Positions 48,388-56,684 of a DNA stretch of 64,000 nucleotides are shown in pieces (position 1 is the stretch's first letter; each line of letters begins with the position of its first letter). A program made the position numbers and the translations under genes. Source of the stretch: JAUYQR01 sp031415015 (GTDB lineage Bacteria > Pseudomonadota > Alphaproteobacteria > Rhodobacterales > Rhodobacteraceae); the NCBI GenBank assembly GCA_031415015.1, contig JANOQT010000015.1:57089-121088 (forward strand), written 5' to 3'. Under the pieces are notes generated by a model. That model was given only the letters and a program-made list of their open reading frames with translations, did no database searches and was not told where the DNA came from.

Positions 48388-48830
48388 ACCTTCCAGAAAA
48401 CGTAACCAACTTCCGGCCTATGTACTCCTCGCCGCTAGAGGCACAACGGCTTGAAATCGCTATCCGCGCAGAGGTGATCCTATCCCAATTTTGGCGCGAC
48501 GACGATACCCATGACGGCATGCGGACGATTGAGCTCGAGGGCTTGGTCGATGTGCTGGAGGGGTGTTCTGCCGCCGAAATTCGAGCAGCATGGGTTAGCT
48601 ATCAGCGGTCAGGACCGCGTACAGCCTCTGGCAGGCTAGTTAAGCCGGATGCGGGAGCTCTGTGGAAAATCGTCATTCTATTGAGGCCGAAACCTAGAAT
48701 AGCACCAAACAACGTGAATGTAAAAGAAACGCCCATTAACCGTGTGAGCGCAGAACGAGCACGTGAAATAATGCAGGAAGTATTCGGTGGCATTGAATGC
48801 AATCAAGATGACAAGCCGAGCAGCAATTAA
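48384..48830 (+). CDS. Unknown protein downstream of the replication-like gene
   Basis: A 148-residue protein beginning in an ATGA overlap with the preceding gene. It is soluble and helical (SPLEAQRLEIAIRAEVILSQFWRDDDTHDGMRTIELEGLVDVLEG) and contains WVSYQRSGPRTASGRLVKPDAGALWKIV. Position and texture suggest a replication accessory protein, but no family is recognised. Its 3' half is clearly AT-richer than its 5' half, matching the cargo that begins after it (28 of 60 bases G+C in the line at 48721). Confidence 0.65.
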   Translation: MNLPENVTNFRPMYSSPLEAQRLEIAIRAEVILSQFWRDDDTHDGMRTIELEGLVDVLEGCSAAEIRAAWVSYQRSGPRTASGRLVKPDAGALWKIVILLRPKPRIAPNNVNVKETPINRVSAERAREIMQEVFGGIECNQDDKPSSN

Positions 48831-48858
48831 GCTGCTCGGGAACCTAAAAACTCAATAG

Positions 48859-49935
48859 CTACTTTCGAAGTAGATACTGGCGCGCAAGCCACTTCTTAAA
48901 GTAGTCCTCTAGAATGGCAATTCGTCCAACATGACTCTGTTGATCGTTGGTGCTTCTATTCAATGTATCGAAGCGGGCAAGGTCTGGATTCAAAGAGTCA
49001 TCTCCCAAATCTTTTTGAAGCTCCCGATTGCCCTTTCGCTGCTCCTCAAAATCAACAAGAAACTCTCTGATTGCCCATCGTTCACTCGAAGATACATTTC
49101 GAATAAACCAATAGTATATTGGGACAACACCAGCAGATCCTAGCAGCGGATCTCGTGGAATGAAGATTTCGACCATAGCGGACAACGTATCAATAATTCT
49201 TCGGCCAGACAGCTCTAAACGCTCTTTGTCAATATCCTCCAGTTGGGCAAATTCATCCAAATTCTGCTTCTTTGTGGCGACTGCCTTGCCAAGATATTCA
49301 AAAATTAGGAGCTTCGCAGCAGCATTTAAATCAGCGCCTCGGGTTACCCCAAATCGAATTACGTCCAAAAAGAACTCATGAGAGCCAAGTGTTCGAATAA
49401 GGTCAGATACCGGACCCACAACAGCATTCCTTACTTCTGCCCCAGTGAGTGGTTTAGACTTGTTTAAACGAACAAAGATTTCGTGAATGTCTGCTTCATC
49501 CTCAGCAAAGACGCTCATGATATCAAGCGATCCGTTTTCAAATTCCTCTGCAACCTGTGGATAGGATCGGCGCAAATCCTTTAAGCTTAACCCTGAAAGA
49601 TTCAAGTCGGTATTTTTCCGGAACTTAAAATCTGAGCGAAGAACTATTTTGTTTTTAAAGAAATCAAAAACAGCTTCGAGACGTTGCTTTCCGTCGATAA
49701 TCGCATATGGGAGCCTTGAAATGTTTAAAGGCGACTGCCCAAACTGGAAATCCGCAAGATACAATTTTGGTATATCAAAGCCGTTTATGATAGAATCGAC
49801 AAGATAACTCTTGTCATCGGCAGACCATAACCTGCCGCGCCGTTGGTACGGTGGAGTGAAATCAATTTCTTCTCGATGGTTATACCACCAGATTAGGGTT
49901 TTAGGCGAATGTGGCGCGATGCGGAGATTTTTCAT
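48859..49935 (-). CDS. DUF262-domain protein, candidate defence nuclease/NTPase
   Basis: A 358-residue cytoplasmic protein of the DUF262 (ParB/Srx-like, GmrS-type) family. The motifs are YQRRGRLWS at 30-38, IIDGKQRLEAVFDFF with the DGxQR-type core at 81-85, and FVRLNKSKPLTGAEVRNAV. Unlike GmrSD-type type IV restriction enzymes it has no C-terminal DUF1524 HNH nuclease. Its ATG overlaps the stop of the FRG gene (ATGA), so both proteins are made together. The DNA is markedly AT-rich against the rest of the element, a sign of separate acquisition. An anti-phage role is inference from family and location. Confidence 0.82.
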   Translation of the reverse strand: MKNLRIAPHSPKTLIWWYNHREEIDFTPPYQRRGRLWSADDKSYLVDSIINGFDIPKLYLADFQFGQSPLNISRLPYAIIDGKQRLEAVFDFFKNKIVLRSDFKFRKNTDLNLSGLSLKDLRRSYPQVAEEFENGSLDIMSVFAEDEADIHEIFVRLNKSKPLTGAEVRNAVVGPVSDLIRTLGSHEFFLDVIRFGVTRGADLNAAAKLLIFEYLGKAVATKKQNLDEFAQLEDIDKERLELSGRRIIDTLSAMVEIFIPRDPLLGSAGVVPIYYWFIRNVSSSERWAIREFLVDFEEQRKGNRELQKDLGDDSLNPDLARFDTLNRSTNDQQSHVGRIAILEDYFKKWLARQYLLRK

Positions 49936-50732
49936 TTTGAGAACCCGAAAGTGCGCTTAAGTTCAAGCGACAGGCCGTGAAGATCTGGGTAGATAGTTGA
50001 GTCTGAAATACCTTTGCGAAACAGCGAATGAGCAACTAGGTCTCGGATTTCCTTCTTCACGACGACCTTCTGTAAAGAGTTTGCTGCAAATTCACCATCA
50101 ACGTAGCTTTGTTCCATCGATTTTACACTTTTGCCGAACAAGGCAAACATGCCACGTTGTGCCACGATCCGCGGACTATTGTGCGTCCCATATATCATGA
50201 CTGGCAGATTCTTTCTCTCTTCTAAACCCGCTGTTGGGCCATATGCTTTAACCTGCTCTTGGTTCGGATCAAGCACTCCACCTTTGAAAGATATGTCGCT
50301 CAACGCACCTTTGTTCCATGCAACTGGATCAAGCATCCAAAATGCAGCATCGTCCTTTGGTTTGCCGTTTGCACCACGTGCGCAAGCGGTCAGTGCAAAG
50401 TAGAGTGCAATAAACGGACTTTCTGTCCAATCAAGCAGTCTAGTGGGTATGCCATAGTGCTGCATGAAAAACATCTTCTCCCAAACGTTTTTGAAATCCT
50501 GATTCACAAACGGAGGGGAGCGCTGCTCAAAAACTGCTGCAAGTCGATTTTCAATCTCATGTATAGATTCAATCTTCTTTTCTTTCGGATGGCGAAAGAT
50601 CGATGGTGTGAGCGAATGCAATGTGCTCCCTACACCTCTGTACCAGGTTGTTTCATGGGAATTCTGGAACGTTTCAACGATTGCCATCACTGAAGAGAAG
50701 TCCTCTGGACTGTGAGAAATGATCTCTGGCAT
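49932..50732 (-). CDS. FRG-domain protein, partner of the DUF262 gene
   Basis: A 266-residue FRG-domain protein from the ATG at 50732 (MPEIISHSPEDF); in-frame ATGs at 50771 and 50810 allow up to 26 more residues. Family motifs are TTWYRGVGS at 29-36, MFFMQHYGIPTRLLDWTESPFIALYFAL at about 87-114 and NSPRIVAQRGMFALFGK at about 185-201. FRG proteins occur often in phage, island and defence contexts, but their biochemical activity is not settled. It is the upstream gene of a coupled pair with DUF262, both AT-rich, carried on a phage-derived element. Confidence 0.82.
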   Translation of the reverse strand: MPEIISHSPEDFSSVMAIVETFQNSHETTWYRGVGSTLHSLTPSIFRHPKEKKIESIHEIENRLAAVFEQRSPPFVNQDFKNVWEKMFFMQHYGIPTRLLDWTESPFIALYFALTACARGANGKPKDDAAFWMLDPVAWNKGALSDISFKGGVLDPNQEQVKAYGPTAGLEERKNLPVMIYGTHNSPRIVAQRGMFALFGKSVKSMEQSYVDGEFAANSLQKVVVKKEIRDLVAHSLFRKGISDSTIYPDLHGLSLELKRTFGFSK

Positions 50733-50920
50733 TCGAACCCCGTTACTCAACCGTTTAAAAAACGCTCGCATATGTCCAAGAGATGCGCAAGCGAGTGCCG
50801 CAAAGGACAAGTTTTTCTTTCGATGGGCTTATGAGCGGGCCAGGACCTTGGTTCCACCAGCGCAGAGAGGCCATGCGGGCGGCGGAAGCGCGATAAGTAT
50901 CTAGTGCCAAAGGAAAATTC

Positions 50921-50959
50921 TGGGTTTCCACCTTGGGTTTCCACTTTGGGTTGCCAGTT
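50921..50959. repeat. Three tandem 13-bp repeats
   Basis: TGGGTTTCCACCT, TGGGTTTCCACTT and TGGGTTGCCAGTT follow one another without gaps. They lie in the 400-base stretch between the FRG gene and the 69-residue gene, where no other gene is seen. They look like iterons or a cooperative operator upstream of the FRG-DUF262 unit. Confidence 0.6.
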
Positions 50960-51132
50960 GCCACTGGCTCTTTCGGCGGTCTGAAATGCTGCATCTGCTC
51001 CGGCTCGAAGCATTGCACTGGACCTTTCCGGCGCTGCATCGCGGTCGCTCGAGGGCTGGGCGGTTTGAGGAGTTGCTCCGTTCCGGACCATCCGCAATGT
51101 GTGCCGCGACGCTGATCGAAAGGAACCGGATC

Positions 51133-51342
51133 ATGGCCGCGCTCACCTCCCACGAAGCCTTTTGCCTTGCCAACGCCACCCGCTTTGTCGCGGTGAGGGG
51201 CCGCACCCCGCGCGACCGCACGCGGGCCGAATTCGATTGCCTCGAGGCAGCCCGAGAATTCGCTGGGCGGCACGGCGATGGGCGAACGATGGTCTACGGC
51301 GTGACGGCGCTTGGCAATTCGGCCCACCTCGAGAACGCCTGA
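51133..51342 (+). CDS. 69-residue protein of the element
   Basis: A small basic protein (AALTSHEAFCLANATRFVAVRGRTPRDRTRAEFDCLEAAREFAGRH) preceded by AAGGAACCGG. A longer start at 51097 is possible. The R/D/E-rich, helical composition is seen in short phage or plasmid proteins. No family was recognised. It ends five bases before the convergent ATPase/TOPRIM gene. Confidence 0.55.
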   Translation: MAALTSHEAFCLANATRFVAVRGRTPRDRTRAEFDCLEAAREFAGRHGDGRTMVYGVTALGNSAHLENA

Positions 51343-51346
51343 TACC

Positions 51347-53311
51347 TCAGATGAATTTACCGATCCGCTCGAACGCAGCTTCGAACCGCTCAAGCGTTTT
51401 CACGACCGGATCATCGGTGCCGCTCAGAAGCTCGGGGTGCTGCAAGAGATACATCGACGGATCGAAGTGGCTGAATTCAGGGCATTGCGGAGGCAGCACC
51501 CGGAAATAGGCCTCGGCCTTCTTGACCAGGCGCTCGGTTGTCTCGTCCGCGTCCATCAGCTTTTTCACGGTGAGTTGGTGCGCCTTGCTAAGCTGATAGG
51601 TCTTGTTGACCAAATCCACGAAGAACCGAGGATCGAAGAAATCCTCAATGTCGGCCTCGTCCTTTCCGGCAATCTCTGTCGCAAGGATGATCCGCTCGTT
51701 CTCGAGCAGGGCCGACTTGTGAAGATCCTCGAGCTTTCGCTTTTGCCCTCGGTCGAAGTCCGTCAGCACAGCGACGTTCAACTTGTTCCCATAGAACAGC
51801 CGCACGAAGGGCAGCACCTTGTCGATGCCGCCAGATGGGCAGATCGCCCAAAGGGCCGAAAGGTGAGGGCGCTTGGCTGCCTTAAGCGCAGCTGATGCGG
51901 CTTGAAGATACAGGATATCGCTCGGTCCTTCGACTAGCAGTGTGTTCTTGCCGATCACCAGCGTCTGGGTGACTTCGAAGCCCATCGCGCCGAAGATAGG
52001 GAAGTTGGTCTGCGGATCAGTCGTGAGAACATCTGAGCGAACCTTGGTGGCCTTGGACTGTTTCCTACCGCGATCATCCCGAACCACCACGTCCTCGACC
52101 GTCCTCACGCTGGCAAGATCATCGGCCGGCACCAGAAAGGGTGAGTGGGTCGAATAGATCAGCTGATGCTTGGGGGCGATCTGCTCTGCAAAATATCGCA
52201 AGAGGTCTTTCTGAGCGGTGCCGTGCAGAGTCAGCCCAGGCTCATCGAGGAGCAGGATGACATTGCCGTGGCTTTTCTTGATCTGGGCGAATTTCACGAG
52301 GAACGAGAAGAACCAGATGAACCCGGCGGATCGCTCCGAGAAAGGGACGGTCACGCCGTGCAAAGTATTCTTGACCCGGGCGCGGGCGATAGGGCCGCTG
52401 TTGAAAGGCGCTGGGTCTGCCGCCTTTCCCTCTGAGAGAACGACCGTTATCTCAAGATCATCGTTCTGCGTCCAATACTCGAAAATCTGCTCGGTGATCC
52501 TGAGGGCCGCAGCTTCACACTTGGCATTCAGCTCCTCGAATTTATCGAGGGCGGTCAGTTCCTCAATAGTTGTTCCCGCATATTCCAGAAAATCGAGGAA
52601 AACTCGGTCTTCGTTCGTTACCGGTTTCCCTTGTTGCGTATCCGAAGTCATCTTGTTGATCGAAAGGGCGCCGCTCATTCGGTCGTAGTGCGAAAAGTAC
52701 AAGAACTTCGGAGTGAGGGCGCTCAACGTATCAATTGCATGAAGGCGAGCGGAGCCCTTCCTGAATTTCTTGATTTCTGCCAGCAATTCCACTTGGCGCT
52801 CAGTAGGGGCTGCCACGGCCTCAAGCGTTTTTTGGGCGACTTGGGTGGATTTCGCTGCGACCAGCGGCGCGCGATCAGTGGCGTCAAGATTCAGACGCTT
52901 CGTAAGGTTGGCGAGCGCCTTCTCATCATTGAAAGCGAGAATCCAAGATGTCGTCTCTTCCTCGTAAGCCTTTTGGACCGTCACGACATTGGAATTCAAG
53001 ACACCTTCGCCGAGAGCTTCTTCGATAGCCTTTATATCGGCAGCTTCTATTTCTCACTCAGTTTTCATGACGACTGCATCGCCATCCTCGTGCTTATTGT
53101 CGTATTCGCTCAGATATCGCCGCGGGTAATTCTCGGTCTTTCCATAGGTCTTGAATTCAGGGTTTGTTGATCGAAGGCACTCAAGCGCTTTCAGGAAAGC
53201 CGTCTTTCCGGCTTCGTTCTTTCCGACCAAGCAGGTTGATCGGCCAATCTCGACTGGATTCGAGTCGATGATGTTTCGGTAATTGGTCGCGTGCGCTTTT
53301 ATCAGCTTCAT
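51347..53311 (-). pseudogene. OLD-like AAA ATPase/TOPRIM nuclease interrupted by in-frame TGA
   Basis: From the ATG at 53311 the frame encodes 85 residues with Walker A (VGKNEAGKTAFLKAL, motif at 30-37), then meets TGA at 53056-53054 and continues in the same frame for a further 568 residues to 51347. The second part has the ABC-type Walker B (NVILLLDEPGLTLHG), an H-loop-like STHSPF and a TOPRIM domain (LLVEGPSDILYL; VAVLTDFDRGQ). TGA replaces what is probably TGG in KTE(W)EIEAADIKAIEEAL. OLD-family proteins act as nucleases in phage interference. Without readthrough the product cannot bind ATP normally; internal starts near 52999 would give only the C-terminal part. Confidence 0.82.
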
Positions 53312-53463
53312 TGGAATTCTATGCCTCTGCCCGAGATCAGCTCATAGTGGCGAAGGCGAGTGCGGCGTCAAGAGGCACCTGCTGACGGTTGTGAGCGCTG
53401 GCATCGCCTGTCAGTGCATCGTGAGAAACGCACGATCTTGCCAAGGAGTCGGCGATCTGTCAT

Positions 53464-53487
53464 TTGTGCATTTTATAAGATGCACAA
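53464..53487. promoter_or_regulatory. Palindromic operator before the element's regulator
   Basis: Perfect 8-bp arms TTGTGCAT and ATGCACAA flank the 8-base AT-rich centre TTTATAAG, ending ten bases before the regulator's start codon. This is the expected position for autoregulation, and the site lies in the 186-base gap shared with the divergent ATPase/TOPRIM gene. Confidence 0.6.
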
Positions 53488-53497
53488 GGGGGTGCTC

Positions 53498-54103
53498 ATG
53501 GGCGACGGCACAGTGAAACTGCAAGAGCTTTCGGACGCCAGCGGGCGGTCGCGGAACATCATCAGGAATCGGCAGAACAGGCGGGATCAGCCTTGGCTTG
53601 AGGATGGCCGGGAAGATGGTGAGCGGCGGTCCTATTCCGGGCTTCATGCGGTCTGCTTGGTGATCGACGAGCTTCTCGTGAAGCAGGGCTTTCAAGCCGC
53701 CCAGGCCGCCGAATGCATCCGGGCTCAGGAACCCAATATCCGCCTCAGCCTGGACGAAATCATGCAAGCTCGGGAGCCTGCGCCGCGCGTGGTCGCCGCG
53801 ATTGCTGAGCTGGTCGAGGACAGCTGGCACGGCCTTCGGGTCGATCTGCTACCCTACTTTGGCGATGGGACGGTCGAGGCACTTCAAGCAGCCATCGCTA
53901 TCCGTCTAGCGGGCATGGGCCGCATTGACCAAACACGCGGTGGGCGCAGCACCGAGCGCAAGGTCGGTGGGCCGCAGCTTGCGGTTGTTTCCATTCTTGA
54001 AACCTATCGGATTGCCCAAGAGCGCGCTCAGGCGGCGGGCTTTCGGATCGACGGCTACGAGATCACTCGGGCGGCTGGTGCCGGGGAGCGGTTCAAGAAA
54101 TGA
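53498..54103 (+). CDS. Probable transcriptional regulator of the element
   Basis: A 201-residue protein from the ATG at 53498 (AAGGGGG seven bases upstream). The N-terminal part VKLQELSDASGRSRNIIRNRQNRRDQPWLEDGREDGERRSYSGLHAVCLVIDELLVKQGFQAAQAAECI has the layout of a MerR/AlpA-type winged helix followed by helices. The rest is helical, with EDSWHGLRVDLLPYFGDG. It overlaps the ClpP-type gene by four bases, so it may control the capsid genes. The family call is tentative. Confidence 0.6.
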   Translation: MGDGTVKLQELSDASGRSRNIIRNRQNRRDQPWLEDGREDGERRSYSGLHAVCLVIDELLVKQGFQAAQAAECIRAQEPNIRLSLDEIMQAREPAPRVVAAIAELVEDSWHGLRVDLLPYFGDGTVEALQAAIAIRLAGMGRIDQTRGGRSTERKVGGPQLAVVSILETYRIAQERAQAAGFRIDGYEITRAAGAGERFKK

Positions 54104-54723
54104 GCGCGCCCGTGTTCTCGATCCGCGGCTATATCGGGGAGGGCCGCAACACGTCTGCCAGTGTGAACGGCTTTCTGGCGATGCACGCGGGCGAGGCGGT
54201 CGATATCATCGTGAACAGCCCGGGCGGGGATGCGCTCGAGGGCGCTGCGATCCTCGCCGAGATTGAGGCGCACGGGCGGGCGCGCTGCATCGTTCGTGGC
54301 GTTGCTGCCAGCTCGGCCTCCCTGCTGATCTGCGGTGCAAACAAGATCGTCATGCACCGCGCGGCCCACATGATGCTGCATCTGCCTTGGACCATGACGG
54401 TTGGCGACTCCGAAGCCCATCGCAAGGCGGCGGAGCTGCTCGAGAAGGTCGGAAGGACGGATGCGGAGGTCTATGCCACCAGCAGCGGCCAGCCTCTTTC
54501 AAGGGTCAAGACTTGGCTGGCGCAAGAGCTTTGGCTCGATGCCAATGAATCGGTGGCCCTGGGCTTTGCCGATCAGATCGAGGAATCGGGGCAGGGGGAA
54601 AGCCCTGCCAAGCACGACTACAGCGCCCACAGCGGTGCGCCTTCGGCCTTAATGCGCCTCGCGCAAGAGAACGGATGGGTGGCCGAACCGCCCAAATCAA
54701 AGATGGAGACGAGCAATGCTTGA
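54100..54723 (+). CDS. ClpP-fold prohead (head maturation) protease
   Basis: A 207-residue serine protease of the ClpP/SppA-like phage prohead type. Conserved parts are FSIRGYIGEG, VDIIVNSPGGDALEGAAILAEIEAHG, the nucleophile region RGVAASSASLLICGANKI (Ser71) and the His region HRAAHMMLHLPW (His94). Such enzymes trim the capsid protein during head assembly. It overlaps the regulator by four bases and the capsid gene by eight, a compact module with intact frames. Confidence 0.88.
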   Translation: MSAPVFSIRGYIGEGRNTSASVNGFLAMHAGEAVDIIVNSPGGDALEGAAILAEIEAHGRARCIVRGVAASSASLLICGANKIVMHRAAHMMLHLPWTMTVGDSEAHRKAAELLEKVGRTDAEVYATSSGQPLSRVKTWLAQELWLDANESVALGFADQIEESGQGESPAKHDYSAHSGAPSALMRLAQENGWVAEPPKSKMETSNA

Positions 54724-56149
54724 CCACACCCACCAGCCTTCGGCGCGGCTGCTTGCGCGCCTTCGTATGACCGCGACAGAGCACAAGCTGCCACCCGAAT
54801 TCGCTGAAATCTTGGCGCAAGACCCGAAGATGACGGCGGTTCGCATGGCCGAAATTGCGCCCGGGCTTTTGCTGATTGCCGATCTGGGCAAGCGGAAGCA
54901 GCTCAATGCCGAGGAGCTCGAGCAGGCGGTCGGGGAATATAATACGGCGCTGGGCAGCGACACGCCTGCGGCTGATCCGCAGGTTCTCGCCCTGGCGCGC
55001 GAATCCATTCTGAACATGGTGGCCGACCGCGACGACAAAGGCGGGCGCACCCATGAGCCGACGCTTTCGGTCGGGCGCAGCTGGGACGGCGGCGAGGGTC
55101 TGCGCGCCAAGATGGTTGATGGCCTGACCGCGCGGATCGAGCGGAGCCACAAGCCTACCATCGGGCGGGAATTCGCCAACATGTCGCTTTCGGATATGCT
55201 GATGACCATGCAGCGCGCGGCGGGCGAACGCCCTGCCAGCCGCCTCGAGTCGGTGCGGATGGCCTTTGGCCAACACAGCCGCAGCGACTTTCCCCTGATC
55301 ACCGCCGACGCGCTTTCCAACGCGGTCGGCTTGGGCATGGTTCAGGCACCGCCCGATATCGCCCGTGCCTCGCGGGAGGTTCAGCGCGACAATTACCAGC
55401 AAGGCCGGAGCCTCACCTTGAGCTCCACCACAATTCCGGCCGAAATCGGGGAAGCGGGCGAAATCACCTTTGGGTCGATGGACGAGAAGGGCGAATTGCT
55501 GCCCAAGGTCAGGGACTTCGGAGTGGGTTTCTCGATCAGCAATCAGGCGATCGTCAATGATCGGCTCGACCTGCTGACCGATATCGCCTCCAACATGCGG
55601 CGTGGCGCGACCGAATGCCTGCGGCGGGTTCTGCTCGCGCCGCTAGAGGCCAATTCGGGCGCTGGGCAGAACATGGCGGATGGCAACCCGATGTTCACGG
55701 TCGGGCGCGGGAACATGGTCGCCTCCGGCACTCTGCTCTCCGTGGCAAGCCTCACCGTCGCGCGGAACGCCTTGCGGATGGCCAAGGGGCCTCGGGGCGA
55801 GACGTTCGCCCTCAAGCCCTGGGCGATCCTGACCCACCCGCTGCAAGAGACCGTGGCGCAACAGGTCTTGACCCAGATCGCGGCCAATCAGGTCTCGAAC
55901 GTTAACCCGTTCGGCGGTCAGCTCGAGCTTATCATCGAGCCCGGCCTTGCCAGCACCACGGGCTGGTATTTGCTGGCCGACCCGTCGCTGAATGACGGGC
56001 TGACCCACGCTTTCCTGTCCGGTCAGCAAACGCCCAAGGTCGAATCCCGCGCTGGCTGGGAAACCCTCGGCATGGACTTCCGCCTCGTCTGGGCGCTCGA
56101 TGCCAAGTTTGTCGAGACCGCGACGTGGTTCCGCAATCCGGGCGCCTAA
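54716..56149 (+). CDS. Phage major capsid protein (HK97-like fold)
   Basis: A 477-residue capsid protein directly after the prohead protease, with the order typical of HK97-like and Mu-like head modules. The first 190 or so residues are helical and may be a scaffold-like region removed by the protease. The core shows ALSNAVGLGMVQAPPDIARASREVQRDNYQQGRSLTLSSTTIPAEIGEAGEITFGSMDEKGELLPKVRDFGVGFSISNQAIVNDRLDLLTDI and, later, TTGWYLLADPSLNDGL and AGWETLGMDFRLVWALDAKFVET. No other head gene follows; integrase-side genes come next. Confidence 0.87.
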   Translation: MLDHTHQPSARLLARLRMTATEHKLPPEFAEILAQDPKMTAVRMAEIAPGLLLIADLGKRKQLNAEELEQAVGEYNTALGSDTPAADPQVLALARESILNMVADRDDKGGRTHEPTLSVGRSWDGGEGLRAKMVDGLTARIERSHKPTIGREFANMSLSDMLMTMQRAAGERPASRLESVRMAFGQHSRSDFPLITADALSNAVGLGMVQAPPDIARASREVQRDNYQQGRSLTLSSTTIPAEIGEAGEITFGSMDEKGELLPKVRDFGVGFSISNQAIVNDRLDLLTDIASNMRRGATECLRRVLLAPLEANSGAGQNMADGNPMFTVGRGNMVASGTLLSVASLTVARNALRMAKGPRGETFALKPWAILTHPLQETVAQQVLTQIAANQVSNVNPFGGQLELIIEPGLASTTGWYLLADPSLNDGLTHAFLSGQQTPKVESRAGWETLGMDFRLVWALDAKFVETATWFRNPGA

Positions 56150-56336
56150 TCGGCGCTCGGCTCAAGATCGCCGAGTTCCTCTGGCGATACGCCCGGCGGG
56201 CGGTGGCGCAAACACCCGCAGCATAGCAAGGCCTCCTTTCGGGCTGAGGTTGTGCAAACACCACCACCACCCATCAGGCGACGGGTGGTGGCCTACCAAC
56301 CGGGATTGACCCCGGATTGCCGCTTTGGGGAATGCG

Positions 56337-56684
56337 ATGAAAGCCGAACGCCTCCTTGCCACTTTGCCGGAAGCCGCCGAAGAGTTGGGTGTGCCGATGA
56401 AATCACGGCGCAAGGCTGCGGAAGAACACGGCTTTCTGGTTCGCATCGGGCGGTACGTGAAGATTCAACGGGCAGATTACGAGGGGATTATTCGGGCATG
56501 CCGCAGCGAGCCAAAGGAGCGCGCCTCTACCAGCGCAAAGACAACGGGCTTTGGATCATCCGCGAAAACGGATGCGTCGATGTCTCAACAGGCACTCGAG
56601 ATCGCCGCGCAGCTGAAATCGCGCTCTCGAACCACATCGCCACAAGGCACCGCCCAAGTGGCCCAGCTACGCCAGAGGGAATAG
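56337..56684 (+). CDS. HTH/excisionase-like protein overlapping the integrase
   Basis: A 115-residue protein whose first 50 residues form an excisionase/AlpA-type HTH (LLATLPEAAEELGVPMKSRRKAAEEHGFLVRIGRYVKIQRADYEGIIRAC). The Ser/Thr-rich remainder (SSAKTDASMSQQALEIAAQLKSRSRTTSP) lies in the 187 bases shared with the integrase gene in another frame. The position just upstream of int is usual for a recombination directionality factor. A shorter functional form is possible but no earlier stop exists. Confidence 0.65.
   Translation: MKAERLLATLPEAAEELGVPMKSRRKAAEEHGFLVRIGRYVKIQRADYEGIIRACRSEPKERASTSAKTTGFGSSAKTDASMSQQALEIAAQLKSRSRTTSPQGTAQVAQLRQRE

Noticed and set aside
48859..49935. A complete GmrSD-type type IV restriction enzyme
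   Set aside because: Only the DUF262 half is present; the DUF1524 HNH nuclease half is missing in this gene and in its neighbours.
50755..51393. Minus-strand frames of up to 212 codons between the FRG gene and the ATPase/TOPRIM gene
   Set aside because: The translation is Pro/Arg/Gly-rich without domains, includes the tandem 13-bp repeats and runs antisense to the better-supported 69-residue gene.
53054..53056. TGA in the ATPase/TOPRIM gene as a selenocysteine codon
   Set aside because: Position corresponds to a likely Trp, not to a catalytic Cys, no selenoprotein machinery is seen in the window and no obvious hairpin follows the TGA; a nonsense change is simpler.
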